Position numbers and translations under genes: made by a program. The notes beneath the pieces were generated by a model. The model saw only the letters and a list, made by a program, of their open reading frames with translations. It did not search any database and was not told where the DNA came from. Below are positions 1 through 9,122 of a stretch of 64,000 bases of DNA, piece by piece (the stretch's first letter is position 1; each line of letters opens with the position of its first letter). This DNA comes from Vibrio ezurae NBRC 102218 (lineage in GTDB: Bacteria; Pseudomonadota; Gammaproteobacteria; Enterobacterales; Vibrionaceae), in the NCBI RefSeq assembly GCF_000467185.1, contig NZ_BATM01000008.1, positions 243,523 through 307,522 on the forward strand. Direction: 5' to 3'.

Positions 1-89
1 TCGCTGTGAATGGCTAATTGGTTTAATTGTTCGAGAAAACAGCGGTTGTTTGCCATACTTAATGCATCGAGTTGATTGAGTGGCAACGC

Positions 90-1670
90 ATGTTAAGTCG
101 AAAAAGGGTGTTGTGGTCAATTTTGGTTGCCTGCTGCACCTTTTCAACCCCTACATATTCACAAAGCATGTTCCATACTTTAGGTTGGGTCAACTCATCC
201 GTGCCTATCGAGCAAGCCTTTCGCTATCCCCATCTCACTGAAGCACTGTATCGTTCCAATCGTCACCAACTTATCTGGCTACAATCACAAGACAGACAAC
301 TCTTTGAAAATCTAATTGAAAATGTAGTGCTTGCTGATATTAGTCCGTTTTTTAATCAGCGTTTTCAACATTTACAACACTTACGGATCACTGAGCAGCA
401 TTATCAATACGATTTAGCAGCCACTGATTTATTGTTGGCATTTTTAAGCTACAGAGCATTGCTGAAAGAAAATAAATACACTTGGCTATATGGTGATGGC
501 TTGCCCGATAACTGGGCCGAACCTCCTCCGGATGTGGTCGAAAGGTTGCAGCTTTCTGTTGCGAATGGAACTCTGACGCCATATTTAGAGGGGATGGGGG
601 TTGCGTTAAGCGTTTATCAAGAATATCAGTACTCGATTCAAATGCTGAAAAGTAAATTGAGAGACGATATCGCACCGTATCCTGAGCAGTTAGTGCGAGT
701 CGGAGATACACTACCGGATAGACAAGTGTTGTTCAGCCGCTTAGCAATGGCTGGCTTGGTGGTTCCCGATCCCATTTTACAGCAAACATGGTATGGAAAA
801 GAATTGAGGGGCGTAGTGAAGCGCTTTCAGCGGCAGCATGGGTTGAAAGCTGATGGCGTGATTGGTCCCGATACAGCTAAGTGGCTTAACTATCCGATTG
901 AAGAGCGAATCCGTCGTTTAGCCCTGAATGCCGAGCGCAGTCACTTGTGGCCGGTTCAGCGAAAAGCCCTCGTGTTGGTGAATCTACCTAGCTTTGAACT
1001 TCACTATTATTTTAACAACAAAGTGGTGTTTTCATCGAAGGTGATTGTAGGGAAACAGCAAAGAAAGACGCCGTTGTTGGAGATCAAAATGGACTCTTTA
1101 GTGCTTAACCCCACTTGGAATGTACCGCCAAAAATAATGCGTGAAGACATTATTCCTATCTTACGTTACAACCCGGGTTACCTGAATAAAAAAGGAATTC
1201 AAGTCATTAAAGGCTGGGGGAATCCGGTCATAATTGATCATGGGGCGATACAATGGCGCAAAGTTAATGCGAAAAAATTCCCGTTTCGTATGCGCCAATT
1301 GTCAGGACAAGCGAACGCTCTGGGCGTATATAAGTTTAATACCCCTAATCAAAGAGCCATTTACTTGCACGATACTCCGGCAAAATATCTGTTTGATAAA
1401 TCGTCTCGAGCGTTTAGCTCTGGCTGTATTCGAGTGCAGCATGCGGATAAATTTGCGCACTCCATTTCGAAAACACAAGGATTTAAAAAGCGCAATATCT
1501 CTCCACAAGGACAGCAGTCTAATGCTCGAATCCCGTTAAAACGCCGTCTTCCGGTGCATTTGATCTATAAAACTTCCTGGGTTGAGTCTGGACGTGTGTT
1601 TTTCCGTGAAGATGTCTATGGTTACGATGCGAAAGCCAATCGCGCAGATTTAGCACTAAAACAGAAGTGA
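90..1670 (+). CDS. ldtD: L,D-transpeptidase (LdtD/YcbB type)
   Basis: Periplasmic L,D-transpeptidase that forms 3-3 cross-links in peptidoglycan. About 526 residues. The N-terminus is hydrophobic and signal-like. A peptidoglycan-binding domain sits near residues 240-268 (KRFQRQHGLKADGVIGPDT), followed by a YkuD catalytic domain from about 290 to 490. The YkuD signature SGCIRVQ is present with catalytic Cys446, and a YLHDTP motif precedes it. Length and domain order fit E. coli LdtD. I chose the ATG at 90; an in-frame TTG at 72 is possible, and neither has a strong ribosome site. mepK and ycbL follow on the same strand, the conserved gammaproteobacterial order. Confidence 0.93.
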   Translation: MLSRKRVLWSILVACCTFSTPTYSQSMFHTLGWVNSSVPIEQAFRYPHLTEALYRSNRHQLIWLQSQDRQLFENLIENVVLADISPFFNQRFQHLQHLRITEQHYQYDLAATDLLLAFLSYRALLKENKYTWLYGDGLPDNWAEPPPDVVERLQLSVANGTLTPYLEGMGVALSVYQEYQYSIQMLKSKLRDDIAPYPEQLVRVGDTLPDRQVLFSRLAMAGLVVPDPILQQTWYGKELRGVVKRFQRQHGLKADGVIGPDTAKWLNYPIEERIRRLALNAERSHLWPVQRKALVLVNLPSFELHYYFNNKVVFSSKVIVGKQQRKTPLLEIKMDSLVLNPTWNVPPKIMREDIIPILRYNPGYLNKKGIQVIKGWGNPVIIDHGAIQWRKVNAKKFPFRMRQLSGQANALGVYKFNTPNQRAIYLHDTPAKYLFDKSSRAFSSGCIRVQHADKFAHSISKTQGFKKRNISPQGQQSNARIPLKRRLPVHLIYKTSWVESGRVFFREDVYGYDAKANRADLALKQK

Positions 1671-1753
1671 AATCTTATTCCCTACTATAAAACCACACGC
1701 ATGATTGATTAATTTTTGATCAATCTGTAAAGTGTGCGACTGTTTTTATTAGT

Positions 1754-2317
1754 ATGGAATGTGTAGTGGTAGAGTTAAATTTAAACCGTCGTCGCTTTTT
1801 ACAATATTCGGCGGGTGTAGCAGCGTTAATGAGTATGCCTAGGTTTGCACTGGCCTCAACGCAATCCCCAAAAATCATCAACTTTAATAATCTTCATACC
1901 GGAGAGCACCTTCAAACCTGCTATTTTGATGGGAAGAATTTCGTCAATACTGAACTGGACAAGGTGAACCATATCTGTCGTGATTTTCGCCGCAATGAAA
2001 TTCATCCTATGGATCGCCGATTGTTGGTGCAAATTAGCGAGATTCAGCGTCTGCTCGCGACGGATGCCGAAGTGCAGATTATTTCGGGTTATCGTTCACC
2101 TGCTACCAACGAATCTTTACGCGCACACGGACACAAGGGGGTTGCGCGCAAGAGTTTACACATGCAAGGCAGAGCGATTGATATTCGATTATCTGGCATT
2201 GATATTGCCAAGGTACATAAAGCCGCGTTGCAGATGAAAGCGGGTGGTGTGGGTTATTATCCGGGAAGCCGTTTTGTGCATATTGATACGGGTGCTGTAC
2301 GTTCTTGGCATGGCTAG
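1754..2317 (+). CDS. mepK: Tat-exported M15-type murein endopeptidase (MepK/YcbK)
   Basis: Peptidoglycan hydrolase of the DUF882/M15 family; E. coli MepK cleaves 3-3 cross-links such as those made by LdtD, encoded just upstream. 187 residues. The N-terminus has a twin-arginine motif (NRRRFLQ) and a hydrophobic stretch ending in an ALA-type cleavage site, so folded export through Tat is expected. The zinc-site pattern is visible: SGYRSP, then His136 and Asp143 in SLHMQGRAIDIR, and His176 in FVHIDTG. Start is the first ATG in frame. The 80-base gap to ldtD holds a 7-bp hairpin (GATTGAT/ATCAATC, 1703-1725) without a T-run. Confidence 0.92.
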   Translation: MECVVVELNLNRRRFLQYSAGVAALMSMPRFALASTQSPKIINFNNLHTGEHLQTCYFDGKNFVNTELDKVNHICRDFRRNEIHPMDRRLLVQISEIQRLLATDAEVQIISGYRSPATNESLRAHGHKGVARKSLHMQGRAIDIRLSGIDIAKVHKAALQMKAGGVGYYPGSRFVHIDTGAVRSWHG

Positions 2318-2384
2318 GCTTGAGTTTGCGCTTAGAAACTGTCATATTCTCGCTAGGTTTATCTAATAATTTAAAAGGTTTTTC

Positions 2385-3035
2385 ATGGCTTTGCAGTATC
2401 AAGTTGTTCCAGTAACCTCATTTCAGCAAAATTGTTCCATCGTATGGTGTGATGAGACTCAAAAGGGCGTTGTTATCGATCCCGGTGGTGACGTAAAACA
2501 ACTTCTTATGATGATAGAAGAGCTGAATGTACAGGTAGAAAAACTGCTGTTGACTCACGGGCATTTAGATCACGTTGGTGGCAGTGAAGATCTTGCTAGA
2601 GCGCTGAATCAACCTATCTGGGGACCCCATAAAGACGACAACTTTTGGTTACAAGGTCTTGAAGGACAAAGTCAGATGTTTGGTTTCCCTCTAACGGAAG
2701 CCTTTGAACCTAGCAAGTGGCTGAACGAGGGTGACACGGTCACTTTTGGCAATCAAACTCTGTCAGTGTTACATACACCTGGTCACACACCAGGTCATGT
2801 TGTACTGCACAGCGAAAGTGCAAAAGTGGCGTTTGTAGGGGACGTATTATTTAAGGGCGGCGTAGGTCGAACCGATTTCCCTAAAGGCGACTATGCGACT
2901 TTGATTGATTCAATCAAAAGTAAGTTGTGGCCACTGGGTAATGAAACTCGCTTTGTGCCAGGCCATGGCCCAGAGTCGACCTTTGGCTCTGAGCGTGTGA
3001 GCAACCCATTTGTGGCGGATGAAATGCCAATTTAA
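2385..3035 (+). CDS. ycbL: Metallo-beta-lactamase-fold hydrolase, YcbL (glyoxalase II-like)
   Basis: Cytosolic metallo-hydrolase of the glyoxalase II subgroup. 216 residues, the usual length for YcbL. The metal signature HGHLDH lies at residues 58-63, followed by HTPGHTPGHVV and a late FVPGHGPES motif, giving the full ligand set of the fold. There is no signal peptide. It is the third gene of the ldtD-mepK-ycbL cluster. YcbL homologues can act on S-lactoylglutathione; the substrate here is inferred only from family. Confidence 0.9.
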   Translation: MALQYQVVPVTSFQQNCSIVWCDETQKGVVIDPGGDVKQLLMMIEELNVQVEKLLLTHGHLDHVGGSEDLARALNQPIWGPHKDDNFWLQGLEGQSQMFGFPLTEAFEPSKWLNEGDTVTFGNQTLSVLHTPGHTPGHVVLHSESAKVAFVGDVLFKGGVGRTDFPKGDYATLIDSIKSKLWPLGNETRFVPGHGPESTFGSERVSNPFVADEMPI

Positions 3036-3042
3036 ATGAGAT

Positions 3043-3066
3043 CTTGGGGGTGTCGATACCCCCAAG
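3043..3066. terminator. Convergent-gene hairpin
   Basis: Perfect 9-bp inverted repeat CTTGGGGGT / ACCCCCAAG with a 6-base loop, lying between the convergent ycbL and DUF2982 genes. There is no clear T-run, so it may act as a bidirectional or Rho-assisted end. Confidence 0.55.
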
Positions 3067-3090
3067 CTGCTCTATGCGGTACTGACTAAT

Positions 3091-3831
3091 TTAACGATAT
3101 GAATTAGCCCAATATTGCCTTAGTAGCCCCACAAACTCTTCTGCATCACGCTCTAAATCGGCGCTGGCAATGAATATATCGTAACCCCAATACGCTCTTT
3201 GATACTGCATCCGACGTAACATACCCGCTTGTAATCCCGTAAATAATTGATTGTCCTTACTTAAAATGGAGCGAGAATCTAATACTTGCTCTTGAAACGA
3301 AGATTCATCTCCTGTTTCCATCGCACCTAAATAAAGCAGGGCTCTCTGCTCTAATAGTAATTGCGAGATAAGCCTAGGGCAGACGCTTTTAACAAAAGGC
3401 ACAGGATCTTTAAGGCGAACACCAATCCATGGTAAGTCATTGCGTTCGGTGGGGGTATGGCTCTGGCAGATCCCAATTTGCGCCACATTATGCCACTGGA
3501 TAACCCAGCCTCCTTTTGCAGTGTGTTGCTGAAAGTGGCTATCTGTGAGGGTGTAACGCACTACGCTACGCTGATAAAGATGACGAATGGTTAGAGATAG
3601 AACACAGCCAATCAAAATGATAGCGAATTGACCTTGTAAGTTATGCGCGCTTTGGGCGACGCACACAGTAAATAAGGCGACACACAGCAGAACAATACGC
3701 TGGCCGATTATTCCTAGGATGAACTTTTGATTTGTGAGCTGTAAAGAGGGCATAGAATCCAACGTTAGTCTTTTCATTAACTCTGAGCTATTTCTGTTCA
3801 CTGACTGAGTGTTATCGGTATAACAGCCCAA
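3091..3831 (-). CDS. DUF2982 family membrane protein
   Basis: Unknown function. 246 residues. After an N-terminal polar stretch, two close hydrophobic segments (about residues 38-85, with ILGIIGQRIVLLCVALFTVCVAQ cut by a short loop before FAIILIGCVLSL) suggest a membrane hairpin. A cytosolic domain follows with the motifs LPWIGVRLKDP and YDIFIASADLERDAEEFVGLL, which I recognise as DUF2982, a family confined largely to Vibrio-like bacteria. The family call is from memory of the motifs and not from a search. A second in-frame ATG at 3777 (MKRLTLDSMP) would remove 18 polar residues and may be the real start. Confidence 0.6.
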   Translation of the reverse strand: MGCYTDNTQSVNRNSSELMKRLTLDSMPSLQLTNQKFILGIIGQRIVLLCVALFTVCVAQSAHNLQGQFAIILIGCVLSLTIRHLYQRSVVRYTLTDSHFQQHTAKGGWVIQWHNVAQIGICQSHTPTERNDLPWIGVRLKDPVPFVKSVCPRLISQLLLEQRALLYLGAMETGDESSFQEQVLDSRSILSKDNQLFTGLQAGMLRRMQYQRAYWGYDIFIASADLERDAEEFVGLLRQYWANSYR

Positions 3832-3842
3832 CCGGATACATC

Positions 3843-3874
3843 GTTCACTTGCTAAAAAGATTGTTCACTTGCTA
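3843..3874. repeat. 12-base direct repeat, possible operator
   Basis: GTTCACTTGCTA occurs at 3843-3854 and again at 3863-3874, a 20-base period close to two helical turns. It lies just upstream of the DUF2982 gene and in the divergent region before the TRAP receptor gene. A tandem site for a regulator is an inference. Confidence 0.4.
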
Positions 3875-4015
3875 GAAATGGTATGAAAACGTGTAAAGGA
3901 CATTCAAAGAAGATCGAATAACACACAAATTTAACAAATATTTATCAATTATATTGCATTTGCGCCCACTTTCGTCGATTTTATAATCAACGTGACCGTG
4001 CAAGGAGCAAGTAAG

Positions 4016-5104
4016 ATGGTAGTTAAGTCGAAGTGGGCAAAGGCGTGCATGCGCAGTTTAGCAATACTTATTGGTGTAGCGAGTATCGCCAGCGCCAGCG
4101 CTGCAGATAAAGTGTATCGATTAAAATTGGCTGAAACGTGGGGACCGAACTTTCCTATTTTTGGTGATACGACAAAAAACATGGCTGCTATGGCTGAAAA
4201 AATGTCGAATGGACGTCTGCAGATCCGAATTGATTCATCGAACAAACATAAAGCTCCTTTTGGCGTATTTGATATGGTGAAATCAGGTCAGTATGACATG
4301 GGGCATTCCGCATCTTATTACTGGAAAGGAAAAGTGCCGAATACATTGTATTTCACTACTATGCCTTTTGGGATGACGGCAGAAGAGCAATACGCATGGT
4401 TTTATCACGGTGGTGGCATGGAGCTGATGGAGCAAGTTTATTCTCCTCACAATATGTTGTCTTTCCCCGGAGGTAACACTGATGTGCAAATGGGTGGCTG
4501 GTTTCAAAAAGAGATCAACAGCGTTGAGGATCTAAAGGGTCTTAAAATGCGTATTCCTGGTTTTGCTGGTGAGGTTCTTGCAGAGCTGGGTGCCAAGCCG
4601 ACCAATATTGCACCGGGCGAATTGTATACCGCACTAGAAAGAAAAACCATTGACGCACTGGAGTGGGTTGGACCATCACTGGATTTGCGTATGGGCTTTC
4701 ATAAAATAGCACCGTACTACTATACCGGTTGGCATGAGCCTGCAACGGAACTGCAGTTTATGGTGAACAAACGTGTGTGGGACAAGCTACCAGCGGATTT
4801 ACAAGAAATCTTACGCGTAGCGATGCGCACCGCAGCCTACGACATGTACATTCAATCTACTCATGAAAGTGGTAAAAACTGGGCAAGTATTCGAACAGAA
4901 TACCCCGATGTTCAGGTTAAAAATTTCCCACCAGCAGTGATGACAGAGCTTCGTAAAGTCAATGATCGCTTGCTTGCAGAGCATGCTGCCAAAGACGAAA
5001 TGGCGAAGAAAATACAAATGTCTCAAGCGCAATATTTAGAGCAGACGCGGTCTTGGACTGACATCTCTAAACGAGCGTATTTAAACAGCTCTACTGCAAA
5101 ATAG
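4016..5104 (+). CDS. TRAP transporter substrate-binding protein, DctP family (TakP-like)
   Basis: Periplasmic receptor that delivers ligand to the TRAP permeases encoded next. 362 residues from the ATG at 4016, chosen because AAGGAG (4002-4007) sits eight bases before it; the GTG at 3992 lacks such a site. A signal peptide ends at ASA near residue 29. LKMRIPGFAGEV contains Arg179, the expected carboxylate-binding arginine of DctP receptors. Trp217 in ALEWVGP and the later YYYTGWHEPA resemble TakP-like receptors for 2-oxo and hydroxy acids. The ligand is therefore probably a small keto or hydroxy acid (inference). Confidence 0.88.
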   Translation: MVVKSKWAKACMRSLAILIGVASIASASAADKVYRLKLAETWGPNFPIFGDTTKNMAAMAEKMSNGRLQIRIDSSNKHKAPFGVFDMVKSGQYDMGHSASYYWKGKVPNTLYFTTMPFGMTAEEQYAWFYHGGGMELMEQVYSPHNMLSFPGGNTDVQMGGWFQKEINSVEDLKGLKMRIPGFAGEVLAELGAKPTNIAPGELYTALERKTIDALEWVGPSLDLRMGFHKIAPYYYTGWHEPATELQFMVNKRVWDKLPADLQEILRVAMRTAAYDMYIQSTHESGKNWASIRTEYPDVQVKNFPPAVMTELRKVNDRLLAEHAAKDEMAKKIQMSQAQYLEQTRSWTDISKRAYLNSSTAK

Positions 5105-5197
5105 ACTAAGAGCGAGTGACGTTGTTCTATTGCATCCTAATAAGGATGTAATAGGGCACCGACACAGGATAAAAGTTTCAGCTGACAGGGAGGTCAA

Positions 5198-5722
5198 TTG
5201 CTGACGTTATTAGAAGGAATTTGCAACAGAATAAGCAACACACTTGGGCATGTTACCAGTGTGTTGTTTCTGCTTTTAGTGGCAAATGTTGTATACGATG
5301 TCGTGATGCGCTACGTGTTTAACGATGTCTCTATTGCCTTTCAAGAACTGGAATGGCATTTGTTCTCAGCGGTGTTCTTACTTGGCGTACCCTACGCGAT
5401 TAAAACCGGTGGACACGTTCGTGTGGATATTTTCTATGAACGTTTCTCAGCGAAAGTACAAGCGATCATCGATATTTTTGGCACCTTATGTTGGTTACTC
5501 CCCTTTAGCCTTTTAGTGGCATGGTATGGCATAGACTTTGCCTATCAGGCCTATGATATCGGTGAAACTTCGGGCGACCCAGGAGGGCTGCCTTATCGCT
5601 GGGTGATTAAAGCGGTGATTCCTCTCTCATTTTCTTTTATTGCCATTAGTGGCATAGGTTTGCTGTGTAAATCGTTAAATCAATTACTCCACTCAGATTC
5701 AAAAAGTAAGGAAGAAGCATGA
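5198..5722 (+). CDS. TRAP transporter small permease (DctQ family)
   Basis: Small inner-membrane subunit of the TRAP transporter. 174 residues with four predicted membrane helices. The family features NVVYDVVMRYVFN, ELEWHLFSAVFLLGVPYAIK and GGHVRVDIFYERFS are present. The start is a TTG, supported by AGGGAGG at 5187-5193 just before it and by alignment of the N-terminus with the family; the nearest ATG would delete the first helix. Its TGA overlaps the ATG of the large permease (ATGA), so the two are translationally coupled. Confidence 0.88.
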   Translation: MLTLLEGICNRISNTLGHVTSVLFLLLVANVVYDVVMRYVFNDVSIAFQELEWHLFSAVFLLGVPYAIKTGGHVRVDIFYERFSAKVQAIIDIFGTLCWLLPFSLLVAWYGIDFAYQAYDIGETSGDPGGLPYRWVIKAVIPLSFSFIAISGIGLLCKSLNQLLHSDSKSKEEA

Positions 5723-7008
5723 TAGGGATTATTATGTTTGCGGTCGCTTTATTTGCATTGCTGCTTGGCTTTCCGGTGGCTTTTACCTTTGGGGGGATTG
5801 CGTTAATTTTTGGGGTTTGGTCTGAAGGGTGGGACATGTTCGCCTTTATGCCATATCGCATCGAATCTATTATGCAAAATACGGTTTTGATGGCGGTCCC
5901 TTTGTTTATCTTTATGGGGTTAGTTTTGCAAAAAACGCGCCTTGCTGAGCAACTGCTTGAAGCCATGGGCCGACTGTTTGGCGGCATTCGAGGTGGCATT
6001 GCCATATCAACAGTGCTGGTGGGCGCATTATTGGCCGCCTCTACGGGTGTAGTAGGTGCATCGGTGGTCGCGATGGGGCTTATCTCATTGCCTGTGATGC
6101 TTAAGTATAATTACGATAAGAAATTAGCTTGTGGCACTATCTGTGCATCGGGCACTTTAGGGCAAATCATTCCACCATCCATCGTGCTTATTTTGTTAGG
6201 AGATGTGTTAGGTGTGCCTGTTGGTGATCTTTTCCAAGCGGCTATTTGGCCCGGTTTAGTGTTGGTGATCGCCTATGTTCTCTATATTGCAATTTATGCA
6301 TATTTTAAGCCTGAATCTGCACAATCTATCCCAAAATTAGACGACCAAAGCCGTAAAGAAGAGATCGTTGCGGCGTTAAAGGCCATCATCCCGCCTTTGG
6401 CCTTGATCGTGGTGGTACTGGGTTCTATTTTTGCAGGGGTGGCAACGCCAACAGAGTCTGCGGCCTTAGGTGGGGCGGGTGCGATTGTGCTGGCACTGCT
6501 TTATCGTCAGTTCAGCTGGACACTGCTGTATGAGTCTGCAAAAGAAACCATTAAAGTGACCGCGATGGTTTTTGCTATTTTGCTCGGCGCTACGGCTTTC
6601 TCTATGGCCTTTACCTATACGGGCGGCGACTATTTAGTTGAAGAGTGGCTATTGGCATTGCCTGGCGAGAAATGGGGCTTTTTATTTCTGGTTATGCTGG
6701 TGATTTTGATACTGGGCTTTTTTATCGATTTTGTTGAAATCTGCTTTATTATCGTGCCGATGATTGCGCCTGTGGCCGAGTTGTTAGGGATCAATATGGT
6801 GTGGTTTGCCATTTTGGTTGCGATGAATTTACAGACGTCATTCTTAACTCCGCCATTTGGCTTCAGTTTATTCTATCTTAAAGGTGTCGCACCAAAAGAG
6901 GTGACCACTCGGGATATTTATTCAGGTGTGATGCCGTTTATTGGAATACAAATTGTGGTGCTAGCGAGCCTTTTGCTGTTTCCTGGTCTCTACGGACTAT
7001 CGATGTAA
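5719..7008 (+). CDS. TRAP transporter large permease (DctM family)
   Basis: Large inner-membrane subunit, the sodium-coupled transport channel. 429 residues, the usual size, almost wholly hydrophobic with a dozen or so membrane segments. Typical family stretches include CASGTLGQIIPPSIVLILLG, GVATPTESAALG and NLQTSFLTPPFGFSLFYLKG. It overlaps the small permease gene by four bases. With the receptor and small permease it forms a complete secondary transporter operon. Confidence 0.92.
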   Translation: MIGIIMFAVALFALLLGFPVAFTFGGIALIFGVWSEGWDMFAFMPYRIESIMQNTVLMAVPLFIFMGLVLQKTRLAEQLLEAMGRLFGGIRGGIAISTVLVGALLAASTGVVGASVVAMGLISLPVMLKYNYDKKLACGTICASGTLGQIIPPSIVLILLGDVLGVPVGDLFQAAIWPGLVLVIAYVLYIAIYAYFKPESAQSIPKLDDQSRKEEIVAALKAIIPPLALIVVVLGSIFAGVATPTESAALGGAGAIVLALLYRQFSWTLLYESAKETIKVTAMVFAILLGATAFSMAFTYTGGDYLVEEWLLALPGEKWGFLFLVMLVILILGFFIDFVEICFIIVPMIAPVAELLGINMVWFAILVAMNLQTSFLTPPFGFSLFYLKGVAPKEVTTRDIYSGVMPFIGIQIVVLASLLLFPGLYGLSM

Positions 7009-7078
7009 GTTAATTTCTTGATATATCGAATTAATTATTCGAATACGTTATAATTGTAAGTTAATTACATGAAGTAAT
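7004..7078. promoter_or_regulatory. Repeat and palindrome cluster upstream of the BCCT gene
   Basis: TGTAAGTTAATT occurs twice (7004-7015, overlapping the dctM stop codon, and 7055-7066). Between them is the palindrome TCGAAT-N5-ATTCGA (7026-7042), and AATTAC-N5-GTAATT (7062-7078) overlaps the second repeat. The DNA is very AT-rich. This is a likely control region for the transporter gene that follows; the regulator is unknown. Confidence 0.45.
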
Positions 7079-7116
7079 TGTGTTTGGTACGCTTTTTGTA
7101 CCTAAAAGGAGGTCAA

Positions 7117-8688
7117 ATGACCAAGGGTATTGATAAATACAGTATCGATAGTACTGATTATCAAATTGGACAAGATAATGTCCAAAAATGGGGGTTCGAT
7201 GTACACAATGCGGTCTTTTCCGTTAGTGCCGGCCTAACAATTCTTTTTCTTCTTGCTATGGTGTTCCTTGATCCGGAGACTGCAAAGTCCGCGCTTGATG
7301 GACTAAAATGGCAAATTATCCACTCTTTCGATGCGTTGTTCATTTGGGCAGGTAACATCTTTGTTATTTTCTGCCTAGCTTTGATTGTTTCGCCTTACGG
7401 TAAGATTCGTCTTGGCGGGAAAGACGCAAAAGCGGAATACTCTATGATGTCATGGATAGCGATGCTATTTGCGGCAGGTATGGGTATTGGCTTGATGTTT
7501 TGGAGTGTTGCGGAGCCTGTTGCTTATTACACTGGTTGGTACGAGACACCACTGAATGTTGTTGCGAATTCACCAGAAGCCGCTAAGCTCGCTTTAGGTG
7601 CTACGATGTACCACTGGGGATTACACCCATGGGCTATCTATGCAGTAGTGGCATTATCATTAGCATTCTTTACGTACAACAAAGGCTTACCGCTATCGAT
7701 TCGTTCGATCTTTTACCCTATTTTAGGGGACAGAGCATGGGGTTGGCCGGGTCACATTGTTGATATCTTAGCAGTATTGGCTACCTTGTTTGGTTTAGCC
7801 ACTTCGTTAGGTTTAGGTGCACAACAAGCGGCCAGTGGTATTCACCATGTATTCGGTTTAGATGCAGGTCTCGGCTTACAAATCGGCGTCATCAGTTTTG
7901 TGACCTTACTGGCGATCATTTCGGTGGTGCGTGGTATTGACGGTGGTGTGAAAGTTATCTCGAACATCAACATGCTGATTGCACTTGTGTTATTAGTGTT
8001 TGTTATGTTGATTGGTTATCACGTTACCTTTAGCAGCATTTCGACGACTTTCCTTTCTTACGTTGAGCATATTATTCCACTGAGTAACCCGCACGGTCGT
8101 GAAGACGAAGCATGGTTCCAAGGTTGGACTGTATTCTACTGGGCTTGGTGGATTTCATGGTCCCCATTCGTAGGTATGTTTATCGCTCGCGTATCTAAAG
8201 GTCGTACTGTTCGTGAATTTATGACAGCAGTATTGATTGTACCGACTACTGTGACGCTTATTTGGATGTCTACATTTGGCGGTTTGGCGATTGACCAAGT
8301 GATCAACAATGTGGGTATTTTAGGCAGTAAAGGTCTAACTGACGTTTCTTTAGCGATGTTTGAAATGTTTGATGCTATGCCAATGGCAAACGTACTTTCT
8401 ATCATTGGTATCGTATTGGTCATGGTGTTCTTCGTCACCTCTTCAGACTCAGGTTCATTGGTTATCGACAGTATCACCGCGGGTGGTAAAGTGGATGCAC
8501 CGATTCCACAACGTGTATTCTGGGCGTTCATGGAAGGTGCTATTGCCGTTGCTATGCTTTGGGTGGGTGGCTCTCAAGCCGTTCAAGCATTGCAAGCAGG
8601 TGCTATTTCTACTGCGTTGCCGTTTACCTTCATCTTACTTGCTATGTGTGTGAGTTTGTTGATGGGTATGGCGACAGAAGAGCGTTAA
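7117..8688 (+). CDS. BCCT family transporter (betaine/carnitine/choline type)
   Basis: Inner-membrane transporter for quaternary ammonium compounds or related zwitterions. 523 residues from the ATG at 7117, which follows a strong AAAGGAGG at 7105-7112; the upstream TTG at 7078 has no such site. Twelve hydrophobic segments are evident. The family hallmarks are GMGIGLMFWSVAEPVAYY and, in the eighth helix region, FYWAWWISWSPFVGMFIARVS. The C-terminal tail is short, without the long cytosolic domain of osmosensing members, so simple nutrient or osmolyte uptake is plausible. The substrate cannot be told from sequence alone. It sits directly behind the TRAP operon. Confidence 0.92.
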   Translation: MTKGIDKYSIDSTDYQIGQDNVQKWGFDVHNAVFSVSAGLTILFLLAMVFLDPETAKSALDGLKWQIIHSFDALFIWAGNIFVIFCLALIVSPYGKIRLGGKDAKAEYSMMSWIAMLFAAGMGIGLMFWSVAEPVAYYTGWYETPLNVVANSPEAAKLALGATMYHWGLHPWAIYAVVALSLAFFTYNKGLPLSIRSIFYPILGDRAWGWPGHIVDILAVLATLFGLATSLGLGAQQAASGIHHVFGLDAGLGLQIGVISFVTLLAIISVVRGIDGGVKVISNINMLIALVLLVFVMLIGYHVTFSSISTTFLSYVEHIIPLSNPHGREDEAWFQGWTVFYWAWWISWSPFVGMFIARVSKGRTVREFMTAVLIVPTTVTLIWMSTFGGLAIDQVINNVGILGSKGLTDVSLAMFEMFDAMPMANVLSIIGIVLVMVFFVTSSDSGSLVIDSITAGGKVDAPIPQRVFWAFMEGAIAVAMLWVGGSQAVQALQAGAISTALPFTFILLAMCVSLLMGMATEER

Positions 8689-8727
8689 GCCTATACATCC
8701 GTTCAGCATTGAATAGATAATAATTTA

Positions 8728-8755
8728 AGGACCTGAATTTTCAGGTCCTTTTTCG
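8728..8755 (+). terminator. Rho-independent terminator after the BCCT gene
   Basis: AAGGACCTGA and TCAGGTCCTT form a 10-bp stem around a short ATTT-type loop and run into TTTT. It ends the BCCT transcript before the yqfB gene. Confidence 0.85.
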
Positions 8756-8773
8756 TTTGATAAAGGAAGAACA

Positions 8774-9100
8774 ATGAGTCTCACTAAAATGACGTTTTTT
8801 GAGCGCTTTGAAGCCGATATTTTATCGGGAAAGAAAACCATCACCATACGTGATGAAAATGAGTGTGACTTCGCACCAGGCTCTATCGTAGAGGTAGCAA
8901 CCTATGAAGAGGATCGCTGGTTTTGTCAGTTACGCATTCTTTCGGTGACGCCGATAGTCTTTGACGAACTGAGTGAATTTCATGCCTCACAAGAGAACAT
9001 GACATTACAGGAGCTTAAATTGGTCATTGCTGATATTTATCCAAATATCAGCAAGTTGTTTGTGATCCGCTATCAAAAAGTCACTGCGATTACAGGTTAA
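8774..9100 (+). CDS. yqfB: N4-acetylcytidine amidohydrolase (ASCH domain, YqfB family)
   Basis: Small cytosolic ASCH-domain enzyme that hydrolyses N4-acetylcytidine to cytidine and acetate, so it salvages a modified RNA nucleoside. 108 residues, close to E. coli YqfB (103). The N-terminal TFFERFEADILSGKKTITIRDE aligns without gaps, and the catalytic set Lys21, Thr24 and Glu74 is at the same numbers as in E. coli. ENMTLQELKLVIADIYP is also conserved. A good AAGGAAG site precedes the ATG. Confidence 0.92.
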   Translation: MSLTKMTFFERFEADILSGKKTITIRDENECDFAPGSIVEVATYEEDRWFCQLRILSVTPIVFDELSEFHASQENMTLQELKLVIADIYPNISKLFVIRYQKVTAITG

Positions 9101-9122
9101 GAAAACAAGTGAGATGCTGCAT

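Noticed and set aside
1..56. A minus-strand frame starting with ATG at 56 and running off the left edge (MANNRCFLEQLNQ...).
   Set aside because: Only 18 codons, no ribosome site, no recognisable family; an open run this short is expected by chance.
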